Shown here: piece after piece, positions 29,884 to 39,288 of the stretch
Layout: each line of letters begins with the position of its first letter
Position numbering within the stretch: the stretch's first letter is position 1
Translations under genes and position numbers: made by a program
Notes under the pieces: generated by a model
The model's database searches: none
The model's input: the letters and a program-made list of their open reading frames with translations, nothing else
What the model was told of the DNA's origin: nothing
Origin: Vibrio celticus
GTDB taxonomy: Bacteria > Pseudomonadota > Gammaproteobacteria > Enterobacterales > Vibrionaceae
Assembly: GCF_024347335.1 (NCBI RefSeq)
Contig: NZ_AP025464.1
Coordinates: 1,798,001 to 1,862,000, forward strand
DNA: 64,000 bases
Reading direction: 5' to 3'

Positions 29884-30858
29884 CTAATGTTTCGCTTTAT
29901 CCCGATAACTTGGTGGCGTGACTCCAACCCAACCTTTGAATGCACGATTGAAATTACTCAAGTCGCTGTAACCCACTTGCCAACTGATGTCTTGAACAGA
30001 AAGGTTGGTCTCTTCAAGTAGCTGTTTTGCTTTAGTTTCCCGAACTTGTTCTTTGGCTTCTTTAAAGATAATGTTTTTGCTCTTCAGGTTTCTCTGCAGC
30101 GTTCGTTTTGTCATGCCGAGCATGGTCGCAAACCACTCAATATTGAACCAAGGTAGATTCGCATAGGTGTCTATTAATATCTCGACAGCGTGATGCCAAT
30201 CTTGGGTACTATTTCGTTCTGAAATGGCACGATAATCATCGGGCAGCGGAATCGAGAACGCACCGTATTGCTCTTCAAACTGAATATCAGAATCAAAGAA
30301 ATGCTTAGGTAATTTGCGTGCGCTGTTGTGCTTAGAGACCAACTTGGCGTGTGATGGTTGCCAGCGACTGTCAATGAACTTACGGCATAGGCTAATCACG
30401 GTCAGAGCGCGAAACCATTCGGCTTGTTCAAAACCTGAGGTCGATGGGTGATAGCAACTTCGATGACACAGCCACCACAATCCATCGCTTTTTTCCGTCC
30501 ATATGGTGACGTGATTACTTAAGGTCGATATTTCAGTAATCAAGCAGCGTACCGCTTGCTCTAGTGACGTGCATTGATCAATTTTTCGGTCTAGCTCAGG
30601 TGACAACTGTTCTAGAGAGGCTTTACGTCCAACCTCAATCCCTATCGAATAGCCAAACTTACGCTCAAGGCCATGAATGAAGCGAATTACGTCCTGGGTA
30701 GGAAGCCATTGATTGGATTGTGTTAGTTCAATGGGTAGACCGCACGCAACGGCGACGGTGCGCCAATCCAGTCTATGTTTGTCACAATACTGAATATATG
30801 GAGCAATGTTACTGGTCGAAGTGAGCAATATGCTAGTGGTGTTCGATGATGCTTTCAT
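29884..30858 (-). CDS. AraC-family transcriptional regulator
   Basis: About 324 residues from the ATG at 30858 (MKASSNTTSILLTSTSNIAP). The N-terminal two thirds resemble the arabinose-binding-like sensor of OruR/ArgR-type AraC proteins (DWRTVAVACGLPIELTQSN, KFGYSIGIEVG). The C-terminal 90 residues form the double helix-turn-helix, with the second signature ISWQVGYSDLSNFNRAFKGW followed by GVTPPSYR. It is divergent from a secreted serine hydrolase whose start is about 90 bp away, so it most likely controls that gene and the outer-membrane-type gene behind it. Confidence 0.9.
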   Translation of the reverse strand: MKASSNTTSILLTSTSNIAPYIQYCDKHRLDWRTVAVACGLPIELTQSNQWLPTQDVIRFIHGLERKFGYSIGIEVGRKASLEQLSPELDRKIDQCTSLEQAVRCLITEISTLSNHVTIWTEKSDGLWWLCHRSCYHPSTSGFEQAEWFRALTVISLCRKFIDSRWQPSHAKLVSKHNSARKLPKHFFDSDIQFEEQYGAFSIPLPDDYRAISERNSTQDWHHAVEILIDTYANLPWFNIEWFATMLGMTKRTLQRNLKSKNIIFKEAKEQVRETKAKQLLEETNLSVQDISWQVGYSDLSNFNRAFKGWVGVTPPSYRDKAKH

Positions 30859-30950
30859 TGTCTTGTGTCTACCATTAAATGTCACCAAGTGACCTAATTA
30901 AGTGTAGCGCATCTCCTTATACTTCTCCTAACCCAAACAGGAGACCAATT

Positions 30951-32306
30951 ATGAAACTTAAACACATTGCCGTTCTAGTATCGTTAGCGACCGCATCGTC
31001 ATTTGCTCTTGCAGCAAACCCAGTTGAAGAAGCTCTAAAAGTTGAAGGTGCTCAAGTTACCTTGACCGTGAAAGAGGCGAGCACAGCATTTACCCCAAGT
31101 TTTACTGACTCAGCTCGTGAGTTATTCAATAACTTTCATTGGCAGATGGGCGGCGACCACAGCGTTTACTACAACATGCACATGAGTGAGTTTCTACCAA
31201 CGGCACTGGCGGCTCCAAACGAAGAGTACAAGCCTTTAGTCAAAAATATCGACCCACGACTCGCTGCACTCAAAGTTAATACTGAAAGCAAAGGTCAGTT
31301 GACAATGGATGAGTACTTGGCGGATGAACAGTTCCGTACCCAAGGCTTTATGTTGATTCACAAAGGGGAGATCGTTTACGAAGCTTACCCAGGTATGAAG
31401 CCGACAGATACGCACGTTTGGGCATCTACAGCAAAAACGACGGTTGGCACAGTGATCGCAATGTTAGTGGAAGAGGGCAAAGTCGACCCTGAAAAAGAGA
31501 TCGCTGAGTATGTTTCTGAATTGAAAGGAACGAACTGGGATGGCATCACAGTACACCAAGTTCTGAACATGTCGACCGCGCTAGATAATGAAGAGACATT
31601 AGAGTCTATCTTGAACCCAGACTCTGATGTGGTGCGTTTCTTTGCTGCATCGTTCAACTCACCTCGTGCAAAAACGGGTGAAATGGAAACTTGGATGGAA
31701 GTGGCTCAAGGTGCACAGAAACTGGAAGGTGAAAAAGCCGGTGACCATTTCCGTTACGCATCTATCAACACCATGGTGCTGACTAAGTTAGTTGAAAACG
31801 TTGAAAACAAAACTTGGACTCAAGTATTCGAAGATCGTGTTTGGTCAAAAGTGCACGCACGTCAACCAATGCAATTCAACTTGACGCCAGATGGCATGGC
31901 GATCGCGGTTGGCTTGGTTTCATCAACGGTAGAAGACATGGCTCGCTGGGGAACACTATTTACACCTAGCTGGAAAGCGGTGGCTGATGAGCCAGTGGTG
32001 TCACAAGCTGTGATTGATCGTATCCGCAACGGCGGTGATCCAAAAGCATTCGTAGGTACTAGCAAAGAGAGCAGTTCACTGCACGCATACAACGAAAAAG
32101 CGGACTACAACGCATACCAATTCGACTTTATCTTCAACGATGGTGCGATATCGAAAAGCGGCAACCTAGGCCAATTTATTTACATCGATCCTGCGCGTGA
32201 CTTTGTAGGTGTGATGTTCTCAACCAACCCTTACCACTCAGGTTTTGGTGAGAATAAAGGTCCTGCACTAATGCGTTCAGCGGCAAAACTACTTGCTGAC
32301 AAGTAA
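30951..32306 (+). CDS. Secreted beta-lactamase-fold serine hydrolase
   Basis: About 451 residues from the ATG at 30951, which follows AGGAG and starts a clear signal peptide (MKLKHIAVLVSLATASSFAL, cut after ALA). The mature protein has the class C beta-lactamase/esterase fold: nucleophile motif STAK (S-x-x-K, near residue 159), DGITVHQVLNMST, the second motif YASIN (Tyr near 265) and a C-terminal GNLGQFIYIDPARDFVGVMF strand pair. Such enzymes act as esterases or amide hydrolases, for example on 6-aminohexanoate dimers, and need not be antibiotic-resistance enzymes. A gene for a probable outer-membrane protein follows 66 bp downstream. Confidence 0.88.
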   Translation: MKLKHIAVLVSLATASSFALAANPVEEALKVEGAQVTLTVKEASTAFTPSFTDSARELFNNFHWQMGGDHSVYYNMHMSEFLPTALAAPNEEYKPLVKNIDPRLAALKVNTESKGQLTMDEYLADEQFRTQGFMLIHKGEIVYEAYPGMKPTDTHVWASTAKTTVGTVIAMLVEEGKVDPEKEIAEYVSELKGTNWDGITVHQVLNMSTALDNEETLESILNPDSDVVRFFAASFNSPRAKTGEMETWMEVAQGAQKLEGEKAGDHFRYASINTMVLTKLVENVENKTWTQVFEDRVWSKVHARQPMQFNLTPDGMAIAVGLVSSTVEDMARWGTLFTPSWKAVADEPVVSQAVIDRIRNGGDPKAFVGTSKESSSLHAYNEKADYNAYQFDFIFNDGAISKSGNLGQFIYIDPARDFVGVMFSTNPYHSGFGENKGPALMRSAAKLLADK

Positions 32307-32372
32307 TCTATTTATTACCTAACAGGATGTTCCAGGCTTCAAGGAGGAAGCAAACGACTTTCGAGAGATATA

Positions 32373-33164
32373 ATGAAAAAGTTTGCTCTATTAATCCCGT
32401 TGAGTTTAGGTCTAGCCCTTCCTGCACATGCCGATTCAGATTCCGAACGTGTTATCGATCCTGCTGATGTCACTAAAGTTTATACTCAAGCTGCATTGAT
32501 GCTGAATGGTAGTTCAGATATCCAATTTCAAGGGCAAGTTTCTGGCGGTTTAGAAAACGGTCAGCAGTTTGCCCTACTGGCCGAAGGGACGTTTGTCGAT
32601 GGAAGCAACACAGCGCTTCGCGATCCAGACAAATTCGGTACAGAGTACAGCAACTCTAGAATCCAGTACTTCCACGTATTTGAAACGGGGACGAAAGCTA
32701 CGCCTAAAGTGGGTCTTTCATTAGATTATATTAATACGCGCAACAGTATTAAAAATGACTTGTTGTCGGTTGGCGGTGTTGTTGCGATTAACCCAGCTTA
32801 TACCGGTGGATTCCTTGTCTTTCCAAGAGCAGGACTGATGACAGGTAGCATGGAGATCCCTGGCGTCACTTCATCTAAAGATGATTTAACGGGGTACTCG
32901 CTTGGTTTGATTACCGCGAAGCATCTCGGCGACTCTGGCGCTTATGTGTCTTTGGTTCCTGAGTGGCAAGATCTTTCTGGTGATGATATCGACATGCAAA
33001 ACTTCTCATTTAAAACATCGTTAAATGTGCCGATGAACACTGCAAGAACTTGGTGGTTGAATACGCGCTATGACATTACCAAAGCGGATGTTGATGTGAA
33101 AGGTGTGTCAATGCCGAATGGTTGGCAAACCGAGGCTTGGGTTGGTGTGAGATACTACTTTTAG
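32373..33164 (+). CDS. Probable outer-membrane beta-barrel protein
   Basis: A 263-residue protein with a signal peptide (MKKFALLIPLSLGLALPAHA) and a mature part built of alternating, Gly/Asn-rich amphipathic strands ending in an aromatic residue (WVGVRYYF). A terminal Phe after a strand is the usual signal for outer-membrane barrel assembly. I cannot name the family. It follows the secreted hydrolase gene after 66 bp and ends at a shared terminator, so the two are probably cotranscribed; it may let the hydrolase's substrate or product through the outer membrane. Confidence 0.72.
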   Translation: MKKFALLIPLSLGLALPAHADSDSERVIDPADVTKVYTQAALMLNGSSDIQFQGQVSGGLENGQQFALLAEGTFVDGSNTALRDPDKFGTEYSNSRIQYFHVFETGTKATPKVGLSLDYINTRNSIKNDLLSVGGVVAINPAYTGGFLVFPRAGLMTGSMEIPGVTSSKDDLTGYSLGLITAKHLGDSGAYVSLVPEWQDLSGDDIDMQNFSFKTSLNVPMNTARTWWLNTRYDITKADVDVKGVSMPNGWQTEAWVGVRYYF

Positions 33165-33197
33165 CGCTCTAGCCAACTAATTTGCAAAGAACCTAAA

Positions 33198-33222
33198 AAA
33201 GCCAGTCAACGTGACTGGCTTT
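33198..33222. terminator. Bidirectional terminator between the barrel gene and ppsA
   Basis: AAAGCCAGTCA pairs with TGACTGGCTTT over a 3-nt loop, with A-run and T-rich flanks, between two convergent genes. Confidence 0.85.
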
Positions 33223-33259
33223 GGTCGTTTAGGTACCGCGTGAAGCGTTACTTATTTAC

Positions 33260-35632
33260 TTATTTATTAGCAACGTTACCTAGCTTCAACCACGTATCGA
33301 TAACCGTATCCGGGTTTAGTGAAACAGAGCTGATGCCTTGCTCCATTAACCACTCTGCTAGGTCGTCATGGTCAGATGGGCCTTGGCCACAAATACCAAC
33401 GTATTTACCCGCTTTGGTTGCCGCGTCGATAGCCATCTTCAGCATTGCTTTTACGGCTGGGTTACGCTCATCGAAGAGGTGTGCTACATCGCCTGAATCT
33501 CGGTCTAGGCCAAGTGTCAGTTGCGTCATGTCGTTTGAGCCGATAGAGAAGCCATCGAAGTACTTCAAGAACTCATCAGCCAAGATTGCGTTCGATGGTA
33601 GCTCACACATCATGATGACTTTCAGACCTTGGTCGCCACGGCGTAGGTCAAACTTAGCCAGAATGTCGATAACCGATGCTGCTTCGCTTGGCGTGCGAAC
33701 GAATGGAATCATGATTTCAACGTTCTTAAGACCCATCTCATTACGAACACGTTTGATTGCTTGAGTTTCTAGCTCGAAACAGTCTTCGAATACTGGTGAG
33801 ATGTAACGAGATGCGCCACGGAAGCCCAGCATTGGGTTCTCTTCATGTGGTTCAAACGTTTTGCCACCTACAAGGTTGCTGTATTCGTTCGACTTAAAGT
33901 CAGACATACGTACGATCACACGCTTAGGCCAGAATGCAGAAGCGATAGTCGCGATGCCTTCTGTTAATTTGCTTACGTAGAAATCGATAGGATCTTTGTA
34001 GCCGCGAATACGTTCGTTGATTTCCGCTTTTAGCTCATCCGTTTGCGCATCGAAGTTAAGCAGCGCTTTAGGGTGAATACCGATCATCTTGTTGATGATG
34101 AATTCTAGACGAGCAAGGCCAACACCTTCGTTCGGGATTTGTGCGAAATCGAAGGCACGATCTGGGTTACCCACGTTCATCATTACTTTGGTTGGTAGCA
34201 TTGGTAGCTCATCAACCTCAGAACGTTTGATTTCAAAGTCGAGTTCGCCGTTGTAAACGTAGCCTGTTTCGCCTTCTGAACATGACACTGTCACGGTATC
34301 GCCATCGTTTAGGCTGCTTGTTGCGCTGCCACAACCAACAATCGCTGGAATACCAAGCTCACGAGCGATGATTGCAGCGTGACAAGTACGGCCGCCACGG
34401 TTAGTGACAATCGCAGACGCTTTTTTCATAACAGGTTCCCAATCTGGGTCTGTCATGTCTGTTACCAATACGTCGCCTTCTTGAACTAGGGACATTTGGT
34501 CTAGTGAATCAACCAAGCGAACTGGGCCTGAGCCGATGCGTTGACCGATAGCACGACCTTCAACCAAGACATCCGCCTTGTTGTTTAGCTCGTAACGCTC
34601 GATAACGTTTTGGTCGCTTTGAGAACATACGGTTTCTGGGCGAGCCTGAACGATGTAAAGCTTGCCGTCGATGCCATCTTTCGCCCACTCAATGTCCATC
34701 GGACGTTGGTAGTGCTTCTCGATGATCATCGCTTGTTTTGCTAGCTCTTTGATCTCTTCATCGTTGAGTGAGAACTCGTTACGCTCTTGAGTGTCGGTGT
34801 CGATGATATCTACTTGCTTACCGATCTCTTGATTGGTCGAGTAGATCATTTTGATCAGCTTAGAACCAAACGTCTTTTTAACGATTGGGTAGTGACCCGC
34901 TTCTAACATTGGCTTGTGAACGTAGAACTCGTCTGGGTTCACAGCACCTTGTACAACCATTTCACCCAAGCCCCAAGAAGAGGTGATGAATACCACTTGG
35001 TCGAAGCCAGACTCAGTATCAAGCGTGAACATCACGCCTGAAGAGGCTTTGTCTGAACGAACCATGCGTTGGATACCCGCAGACAGTGAAATGCCACGGT
35101 GGTCATAGCCTTGGTGTACACGGTAAGAGATAGCGCGGTCGTTAAACAGTGACGCGTAAACGTGCTTGGTTGCTTCGAGTACAGCGTCGATGCCTTTCAC
35201 GTTAAGGAAGGTCTCTTGCTGGCCCGCGAAAGAAGCATCTGGAAGATCTTCTGCGGTCGCCGATGAACGAACCGCTACAGACAATTCTTCGTTGTCTTCA
35301 ATTAGCTCGCGGTAGTTCTCACGGATGTCTTGCTCTAGTGATTCTGGGAAGGGTGCATCTAGAACCCATTGTCGAATCGTTGCACCTGTCTTACGCAGTG
35401 CGTCAACGTCTTCAACATCAAGTTCATCAAGTAGTTGGTGAATGCGCTCATCAAGACCTTTGTAATCAAGAAAGTCGTTAAACGCATAAGAGGTGGTAGC
35501 AAAACCATTAGGTACAGAAACACCAGCATTGGACAGGTTAGAAACCATCTCGCCCAGTGAGGCGTTCTTACCGCCGACTTTGTCGACATCTTCCATGGAT
35601 AGGCCATTGAACCATAGGGTATTATTTTGCAT
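33260..35632 (-). CDS. ppsA: Phosphoenolpyruvate synthase
   Basis: A 790-residue enzyme that makes phosphoenolpyruvate, AMP and phosphate from pyruvate and ATP for gluconeogenesis. The N-terminal ATP-grasp-like domain opens with VGGKNASLGEMVSNL and includes VAVRSSATAEDLPDASFAGQ (near 120); the central swivelling domain carries the phosphohistidine motif GGRTCHAAIIARELGIPAIV (near 420); the C-terminal PEP-binding barrel has MLGFRGASRYISP and the IGSNDMTQLTLGLDRDSG signature. The length matches E. coli PpsA (792). It is divergent from ppsR, its regulator. Confidence 0.98.
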   Translation of the reverse strand: MQNNTLWFNGLSMEDVDKVGGKNASLGEMVSNLSNAGVSVPNGFATTSYAFNDFLDYKGLDERIHQLLDELDVEDVDALRKTGATIRQWVLDAPFPESLEQDIRENYRELIEDNEELSVAVRSSATAEDLPDASFAGQQETFLNVKGIDAVLEATKHVYASLFNDRAISYRVHQGYDHRGISLSAGIQRMVRSDKASSGVMFTLDTESGFDQVVFITSSWGLGEMVVQGAVNPDEFYVHKPMLEAGHYPIVKKTFGSKLIKMIYSTNQEIGKQVDIIDTDTQERNEFSLNDEEIKELAKQAMIIEKHYQRPMDIEWAKDGIDGKLYIVQARPETVCSQSDQNVIERYELNNKADVLVEGRAIGQRIGSGPVRLVDSLDQMSLVQEGDVLVTDMTDPDWEPVMKKASAIVTNRGGRTCHAAIIARELGIPAIVGCGSATSSLNDGDTVTVSCSEGETGYVYNGELDFEIKRSEVDELPMLPTKVMMNVGNPDRAFDFAQIPNEGVGLARLEFIINKMIGIHPKALLNFDAQTDELKAEINERIRGYKDPIDFYVSKLTEGIATIASAFWPKRVIVRMSDFKSNEYSNLVGGKTFEPHEENPMLGFRGASRYISPVFEDCFELETQAIKRVRNEMGLKNVEIMIPFVRTPSEAASVIDILAKFDLRRGDQGLKVIMMCELPSNAILADEFLKYFDGFSIGSNDMTQLTLGLDRDSGDVAHLFDERNPAVKAMLKMAIDAATKAGKYVGICGQGPSDHDDLAEWLMEQGISSVSLNPDTVIDTWLKLGNVANK

Positions 35633-35810
35633 TTATTTCTCCAGAAACATAGCAAGCATTGTAGGGATTTAAAGGCAAACGATTACGTATCAGTTTAAAA
35701 AAATGTAAATTATTTTTTAAAGTTGTGGGGGACGTAATAGTCAGCAGGGTTTCGTTATATATATTATGGTTCCCATCCTACTCAAAATAATTTTAAACAT
35801 TAAATAAAAA

Positions 35811-36644
35811 ATGCAAATTGATATCCAAAGTCGTGATGTATTCTATGTTTCTGATGGAACGGCCATAACATGTGAGACTTTAGGGCATGTTGTTCTAGGT
35901 CAATTCCCATTCGAAGCTAATGAAAAAACCTTCCCGTTTGTCGAAAGTGAGGACAAACTTTCTGATTTATTAAAAGAGATCGAAATTTCGTATCGTGATA
36001 CGGGCAACCACCCGTTGGTCTTTTTTTCGATTGTGATTCCAGACATCAAGCAGAAGCTCTTGGAGGCACCAGCGCATTGTTATGACGTGCTAGAGAGTAT
36101 TGTGCAGAAAGTGCAAGACGATACCCAAATGGCCCCGGTGCCTAAGCTGCAACGCTCACGTAGTGTTAATAAAGATTCAGTGAAGTACTTCGACCGTATT
36201 GCTGCGATTGAATACACGTTGGCTCATGATGATGGCATCACGCTGAAAGGGCTTGAAGAGGCGGATATCATCCTATTGGGTGTATCTCGAAGCGGTAAGA
36301 CACCGACAAGTTTGTATATGGCGATGCAGTTTGGCTTGCGCGTAGCGAACTATCCGTTCATTCATGATGACTTGGCGCGCTTGAAGCTGTTACCCGAATT
36401 TGAGATCTACCGACACAAGCTGTTTGGTTTAACCATTGATGCGGAAAGGTTGACTGAAATCCGAGAGAACCGTTTAGCTGGCAGTGAATACGCAAGTGAT
36501 TCTCAATGTTTGTATGAGTTGCAAACGGTAGAGTCGATGTTTCGCCGAGAAGCGATACCTTACATCAACACGTCTTCGTTATCGGTTGAAGAAATTTCAA
36601 CGCGAATCTTGGAGCGAACAGGGTTGAGAAGGCGCTTGTTGTAG
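35811..36644 (+). CDS. ppsR: PEP synthase regulatory kinase/phosphorylase
   Basis: A 277-residue DUF299 protein. It opens with RDVFYVSDGTAITCETLGHV and carries the P-loop-like motif LLGVSRSGKTPTSLYMAMQF (about residues 150-170) followed by GLRVANYPFI, then the EIRENRLAGSEYAS segment. Family members are bifunctional: ADP-dependent phosphorylation of a Thr next to the catalytic His of PEP synthase, and its Pi-dependent reversal. The divergent placement next to ppsA is the standard arrangement. The ribosome site before the ATG is weak. Confidence 0.97.
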   Translation: MQIDIQSRDVFYVSDGTAITCETLGHVVLGQFPFEANEKTFPFVESEDKLSDLLKEIEISYRDTGNHPLVFFSIVIPDIKQKLLEAPAHCYDVLESIVQKVQDDTQMAPVPKLQRSRSVNKDSVKYFDRIAAIEYTLAHDDGITLKGLEEADIILLGVSRSGKTPTSLYMAMQFGLRVANYPFIHDDLARLKLLPEFEIYRHKLFGLTIDAERLTEIRENRLAGSEYASDSQCLYELQTVESMFRREAIPYINTSSLSVEEISTRILERTGLRRRLL

Positions 36645-36668
36645 AAAAAGACAATTGAGTCATAAAAG

Positions 36669-36710
36669 TCGAAGCTCGTACGAACAATGGTTCGGGGAGC
36701 TTCGATTTTT
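36669..36710 (+). terminator. Intrinsic terminator after ppsR
   Basis: TCGAAGCTC pairs with GAGCTTCGA across 19 nt and is followed by TTTTT. Confidence 0.8.
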
Positions 36711-36724
36711 CGTTTAGGCTGGTT

Positions 36725-36759
36725 GCTAACGGCTAACGGCTAACGGCTAACGGCTAACG
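36725..36759. repeat. Five tandem GCTAACG heptamers
   Basis: Five perfect copies of the 7-bp unit GCTAACG run from 36725 to 36759, followed by two degenerate units (ACTTAACG, ACTTAGCA). Non-coding, between ppsR and grxB. Confidence 0.92.
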
Positions 36760-36785
36760 ACTTAACGACTTAGCAAATTAGGAAA

Positions 36786-37418
36786 TTAGCGAAGAAGCTT
36801 GATGCCTAACGTTTGACTCTGTTTTTCTAACCAACGCTCAAGTGCTGATGGCCATGTGATGCTTGGTTCAACACAGAAGCCACGAAGCATTGAGAAATAG
36901 AGTGCTTGATCAACTAAAGGTAGCGATGATTCACCATTCTCTAGATCCAATAGAAGCTCTGCATCTTTCAGTAATGGGTTAATCAGTTGAACGTATTGTG
37001 GGGTCTTTTCTAAGAGCTCTTCAAAGTTAAAACCTTCGGCCTCTTTACTTGCACGCCAAGCTTCTTTGGCTCCAGCAGAGCGATATTCAGCCAAGTCGAG
37101 GTTCCACCAACGTGGGCGTCCGATCTGTTGAGTAAGAGGGAAAGCGCGGCTTTGAAAAAGCGCAGCCTGCTCAGATGGCTCACGTTGCTCGTCACTTGAT
37201 TTCAAATCCATGAAGTAAACAATGATGTCTAGGCTTTCAGCCATAATAGAACCGTCGTTTTTCTTTAGGACTGGCACCATCTTCTTACCGATCAGATTGA
37301 TAAGGGTTTGGGCATCATCATAATCCACAGAAACAAGTTCGATGTTCAAGCCTAAAGATTGAGCGATGTAGGCAACTCTTGCACAGAAAGGGCAGTGGTC
37401 GTAAATGTAAAGCTTCAT
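36786..37418 (-). CDS. grxB: Glutaredoxin 2
   Basis: About 210 residues from the ATG at 37418 (MKLYIYDHCPFCARVAYIAQ); E. coli Grx2 has 215. The N-terminal thioredoxin-fold domain contains the CPFC active site (residues 9-12), the cis-Pro loop KKMVPVL and the glutathione-binding AESLDIIVYF segment. The C-terminal helical domain, GST-like, covers residues 85-210. It reduces protein and small disulfides with glutathione. Seven upstream in-frame codons lack a ribosome site and were left out. Confidence 0.94.
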   Translation of the reverse strand: MKLYIYDHCPFCARVAYIAQSLGLNIELVSVDYDDAQTLINLIGKKMVPVLKKNDGSIMAESLDIIVYFMDLKSSDEQREPSEQAALFQSRAFPLTQQIGRPRWWNLDLAEYRSAGAKEAWRASKEAEGFNFEELLEKTPQYVQLINPLLKDAELLLDLENGESSLPLVDQALYFSMLRGFCVEPSITWPSALERWLEKQSQTLGIKLLR

Positions 37419-37659
37419 AGCTTCCCTTATTCGGGTCATTCTTAGTATAAGATGATGCTAATGTACCAGAAACTTTCGCAGACAATAAGCCTTTGTTAAC
37501 ATGAACTATTCACTGCGATTAAGTGCTCGGGGATATCAAGAGAACGATGAGAATAAGCACCTAGTGTAGAAACTCGTTGCCTAATTCTATTGTCAGTTGA
37601 GTGCGGTTTTATTGTAACGAGTAAGCGAATGATAAAGCTGGTGGGTAAATGACGGGCAT

Positions 37660-37715
37660 AAAAAAGGCTCTGGCTGCTCACTCTAATGCAGAAGAGTGAA
37701 GTCAGCCAAAGCCTC
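37660..37715 (-). terminator. Long hairpin terminator after the 52-residue gene
   Basis: On the minus strand GAGGCTTTGGCTGA pairs with a matching arm (CAGCCAGAGCC) followed by TTTTTT; a second stem (CACTCTTC/GAGTG) sits inside the loop. It ends transcripts of the small gene at 37766-37924. Confidence 0.72.
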
Positions 37716-37765
37716 AATTTTGTTACCTTTAGTAGAGTGACTACTAAAAGGGCAGAGTGGTTAAA

Positions 37766-37924
37766 CTATGCTTTTTTAAGATCTTGCGCTGGGTAAGTAA
37801 GCGTCATTGCGCCTTCTACCGTTGTAACGTGAACGTAGCCGCCACCAGCACTTAGGCCAGTTACTACCATTTCACCTAGTTCAACACCTTTTGTTGCTAC
37901 AACGCGATCATCAACTGAAAACAC
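37766..37924 (-). CDS. Small conserved-looking protein (52 residues)
   Basis: The frame starts at GTG (37924) preceded by GAAGG at a good distance and ends TAG at 37766. The product begins MFSVDDRVVATKGVELGEMV, continues with Gly-rich beta-strand-like sequence (GLSAGGGYVHVTTVEGAMTL) and ends QDLKKA. The pattern resembles small KOW/SH3-like barrels, but I do not recognise the family. A dedicated promoter gap and its own strong terminator support a real gene. A GTG three codons upstream overlaps the ribosome site and is less likely to be used. Confidence 0.72.
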   Translation of the reverse strand: MFSVDDRVVATKGVELGEMVVTGLSAGGGYVHVTTVEGAMTLTYPAQDLKKA

Positions 37925-38088
37925 TTTACACACCTTCAATAAATTAAATAAATACGATAGATATCGAACGCGGATTTAAACAGATGGCACCCCAATCAAC
38001 TAATCCGGTTATTTGTCGTAAAGATTAAATTTAGTTATGTATAAATCAGTATGTCTTAAAAATCAGTTTGTTAACTTACGCTGTGACG

Positions 38089-39069
38089 TTATTTATCCGC
38101 TGGGTACACGACACCAACTTGTTGGCGCATCTCTGTAATTAACTTCGCAACCGTTAAAGCGCGCAGTTGGGCTTGAGCTTGTGTTACGTTGTCGCCAGCA
38201 ATGCAGCTAGCAAAGGCCTGCGCTTCGTAACTCATGGAGTTTTCGCTTTGTGCTTGAGTAAGGTTTTCTACCGTGCCATCGCGGTAGCGGATCTTAACGT
38301 CAGTACATTCAGCGATGTGATCGATGATGATCGCCCCTAATTCACCTTGGATCTCGCTTGGCGCATAAGAGTCGCTGACTTTGGAGTGAGCAAGTGTTAC
38401 GTCAAACTCAGGATACTGGAAGATCGCACAGCCATGCGCATCGACACCTGAATCAAGTAGCTTTGCAGAAGCCTGTGCATTTTCAGGTTTGCCAAATAGC
38501 GCGACTGTTGCGGCAACACAGTAAAAGCCAATATCGACTAATGAGCCGTTAGAAAAAGCTGGGTTGAAGGTGTTTGGGTTTTCTCCATTCAAGTACTTTT
38601 GGTAGCGCGATGAATACTGGCAGTAGTTGATGTGTGCCTTATGTACCTTGCCAATCTTTTCTAACCCGAGTTGAATTTGCTTAAAGTTCGGTAGGAATTG
38701 AGATTTATACGCCTCAAACAGCACCACACCGTTCTTCTGAGCGACCTCAAACATTCGTGCTGCTTCTTCGATATTCGATGCGACAGGCTTTTCACAGATA
38801 ACATGCTTTCCGTGTTCCATCATGAAGATAGATTGCTCGCAATGCAGTGAGTTCGGAGAAGCGATGTACACGGCTTCTACAGTGTTGTCATTGGCCAATG
38901 CATCGAGTGAGTCATACGTGGTTTCAACGTCAAATTCTTGGGCGAACTGTGCCGCGCTGTCTAGATTTCGAGAGTAAACCGCAGCGAGTTGCATCGATTG
39001 AGATTCATGCGCAGCTTGAACAAACTTTTGTGTAATCCAATTGGTTCCAATTACAGCAAACTTAATCAT
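38089..39069 (-). CDS. Gfo/Idh/MocA-family oxidoreductase
   Basis: A 326-residue NAD(P)-dependent dehydrogenase. The Rossmann domain starts IKFAVIGTNWITQKFVQAA and has the family's EKPVASN motif (HVICEKPVASNIEEAARMFE, near residue 95) that holds the catalytic Lys. The C-terminal alpha/beta domain begins near 125 (EAYKSQFLPNFKQI). It matches the MocA subgroup of sugar or polyol dehydrogenases; the substrate is unknown. It is divergent from a GNAT gene and is monocistronic. Confidence 0.92.
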   Translation of the reverse strand: MIKFAVIGTNWITQKFVQAAHESQSMQLAAVYSRNLDSAAQFAQEFDVETTYDSLDALANDNTVEAVYIASPNSLHCEQSIFMMEHGKHVICEKPVASNIEEAARMFEVAQKNGVVLFEAYKSQFLPNFKQIQLGLEKIGKVHKAHINYCQYSSRYQKYLNGENPNTFNPAFSNGSLVDIGFYCVAATVALFGKPENAQASAKLLDSGVDAHGCAIFQYPEFDVTLAHSKVSDSYAPSEIQGELGAIIIDHIAECTDVKIRYRDGTVENLTQAQSENSMSYEAQAFASCIAGDNVTQAQAQLRALTVAKLITEMRQQVGVVYPADK

Positions 39070-39288
39070 ATAGGTATCCAGTCGTTAGTCGTCGTTAGTA
39101 TATTGATTCTGCAGAGATAGTAGCACTCAACGGCTGGCAATGTGCCTGAGATTTGCGGAACAATTTCCCTAAACATAGTGCCTAATATTAATAATCAGCC
39201 TTCACAGAACGTCTGAGTTGACCAGTGTAACGGTGCACAACTAAGCCATTTTTGCTAAGGTGTTATTGAATTCAAACAAGGTGATGAT

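Noticed and set aside
30951..32306. Antibiotic-resistance beta-lactamase
   Set aside because: The STAK and YAS motifs show the fold, but the protein is longer than class C enzymes and the context gives no support for resistance.
37496..37717. 73-codon minus-strand frame
   Set aside because: It runs through the terminator hairpin of the 52-residue gene and has no recognisable features.
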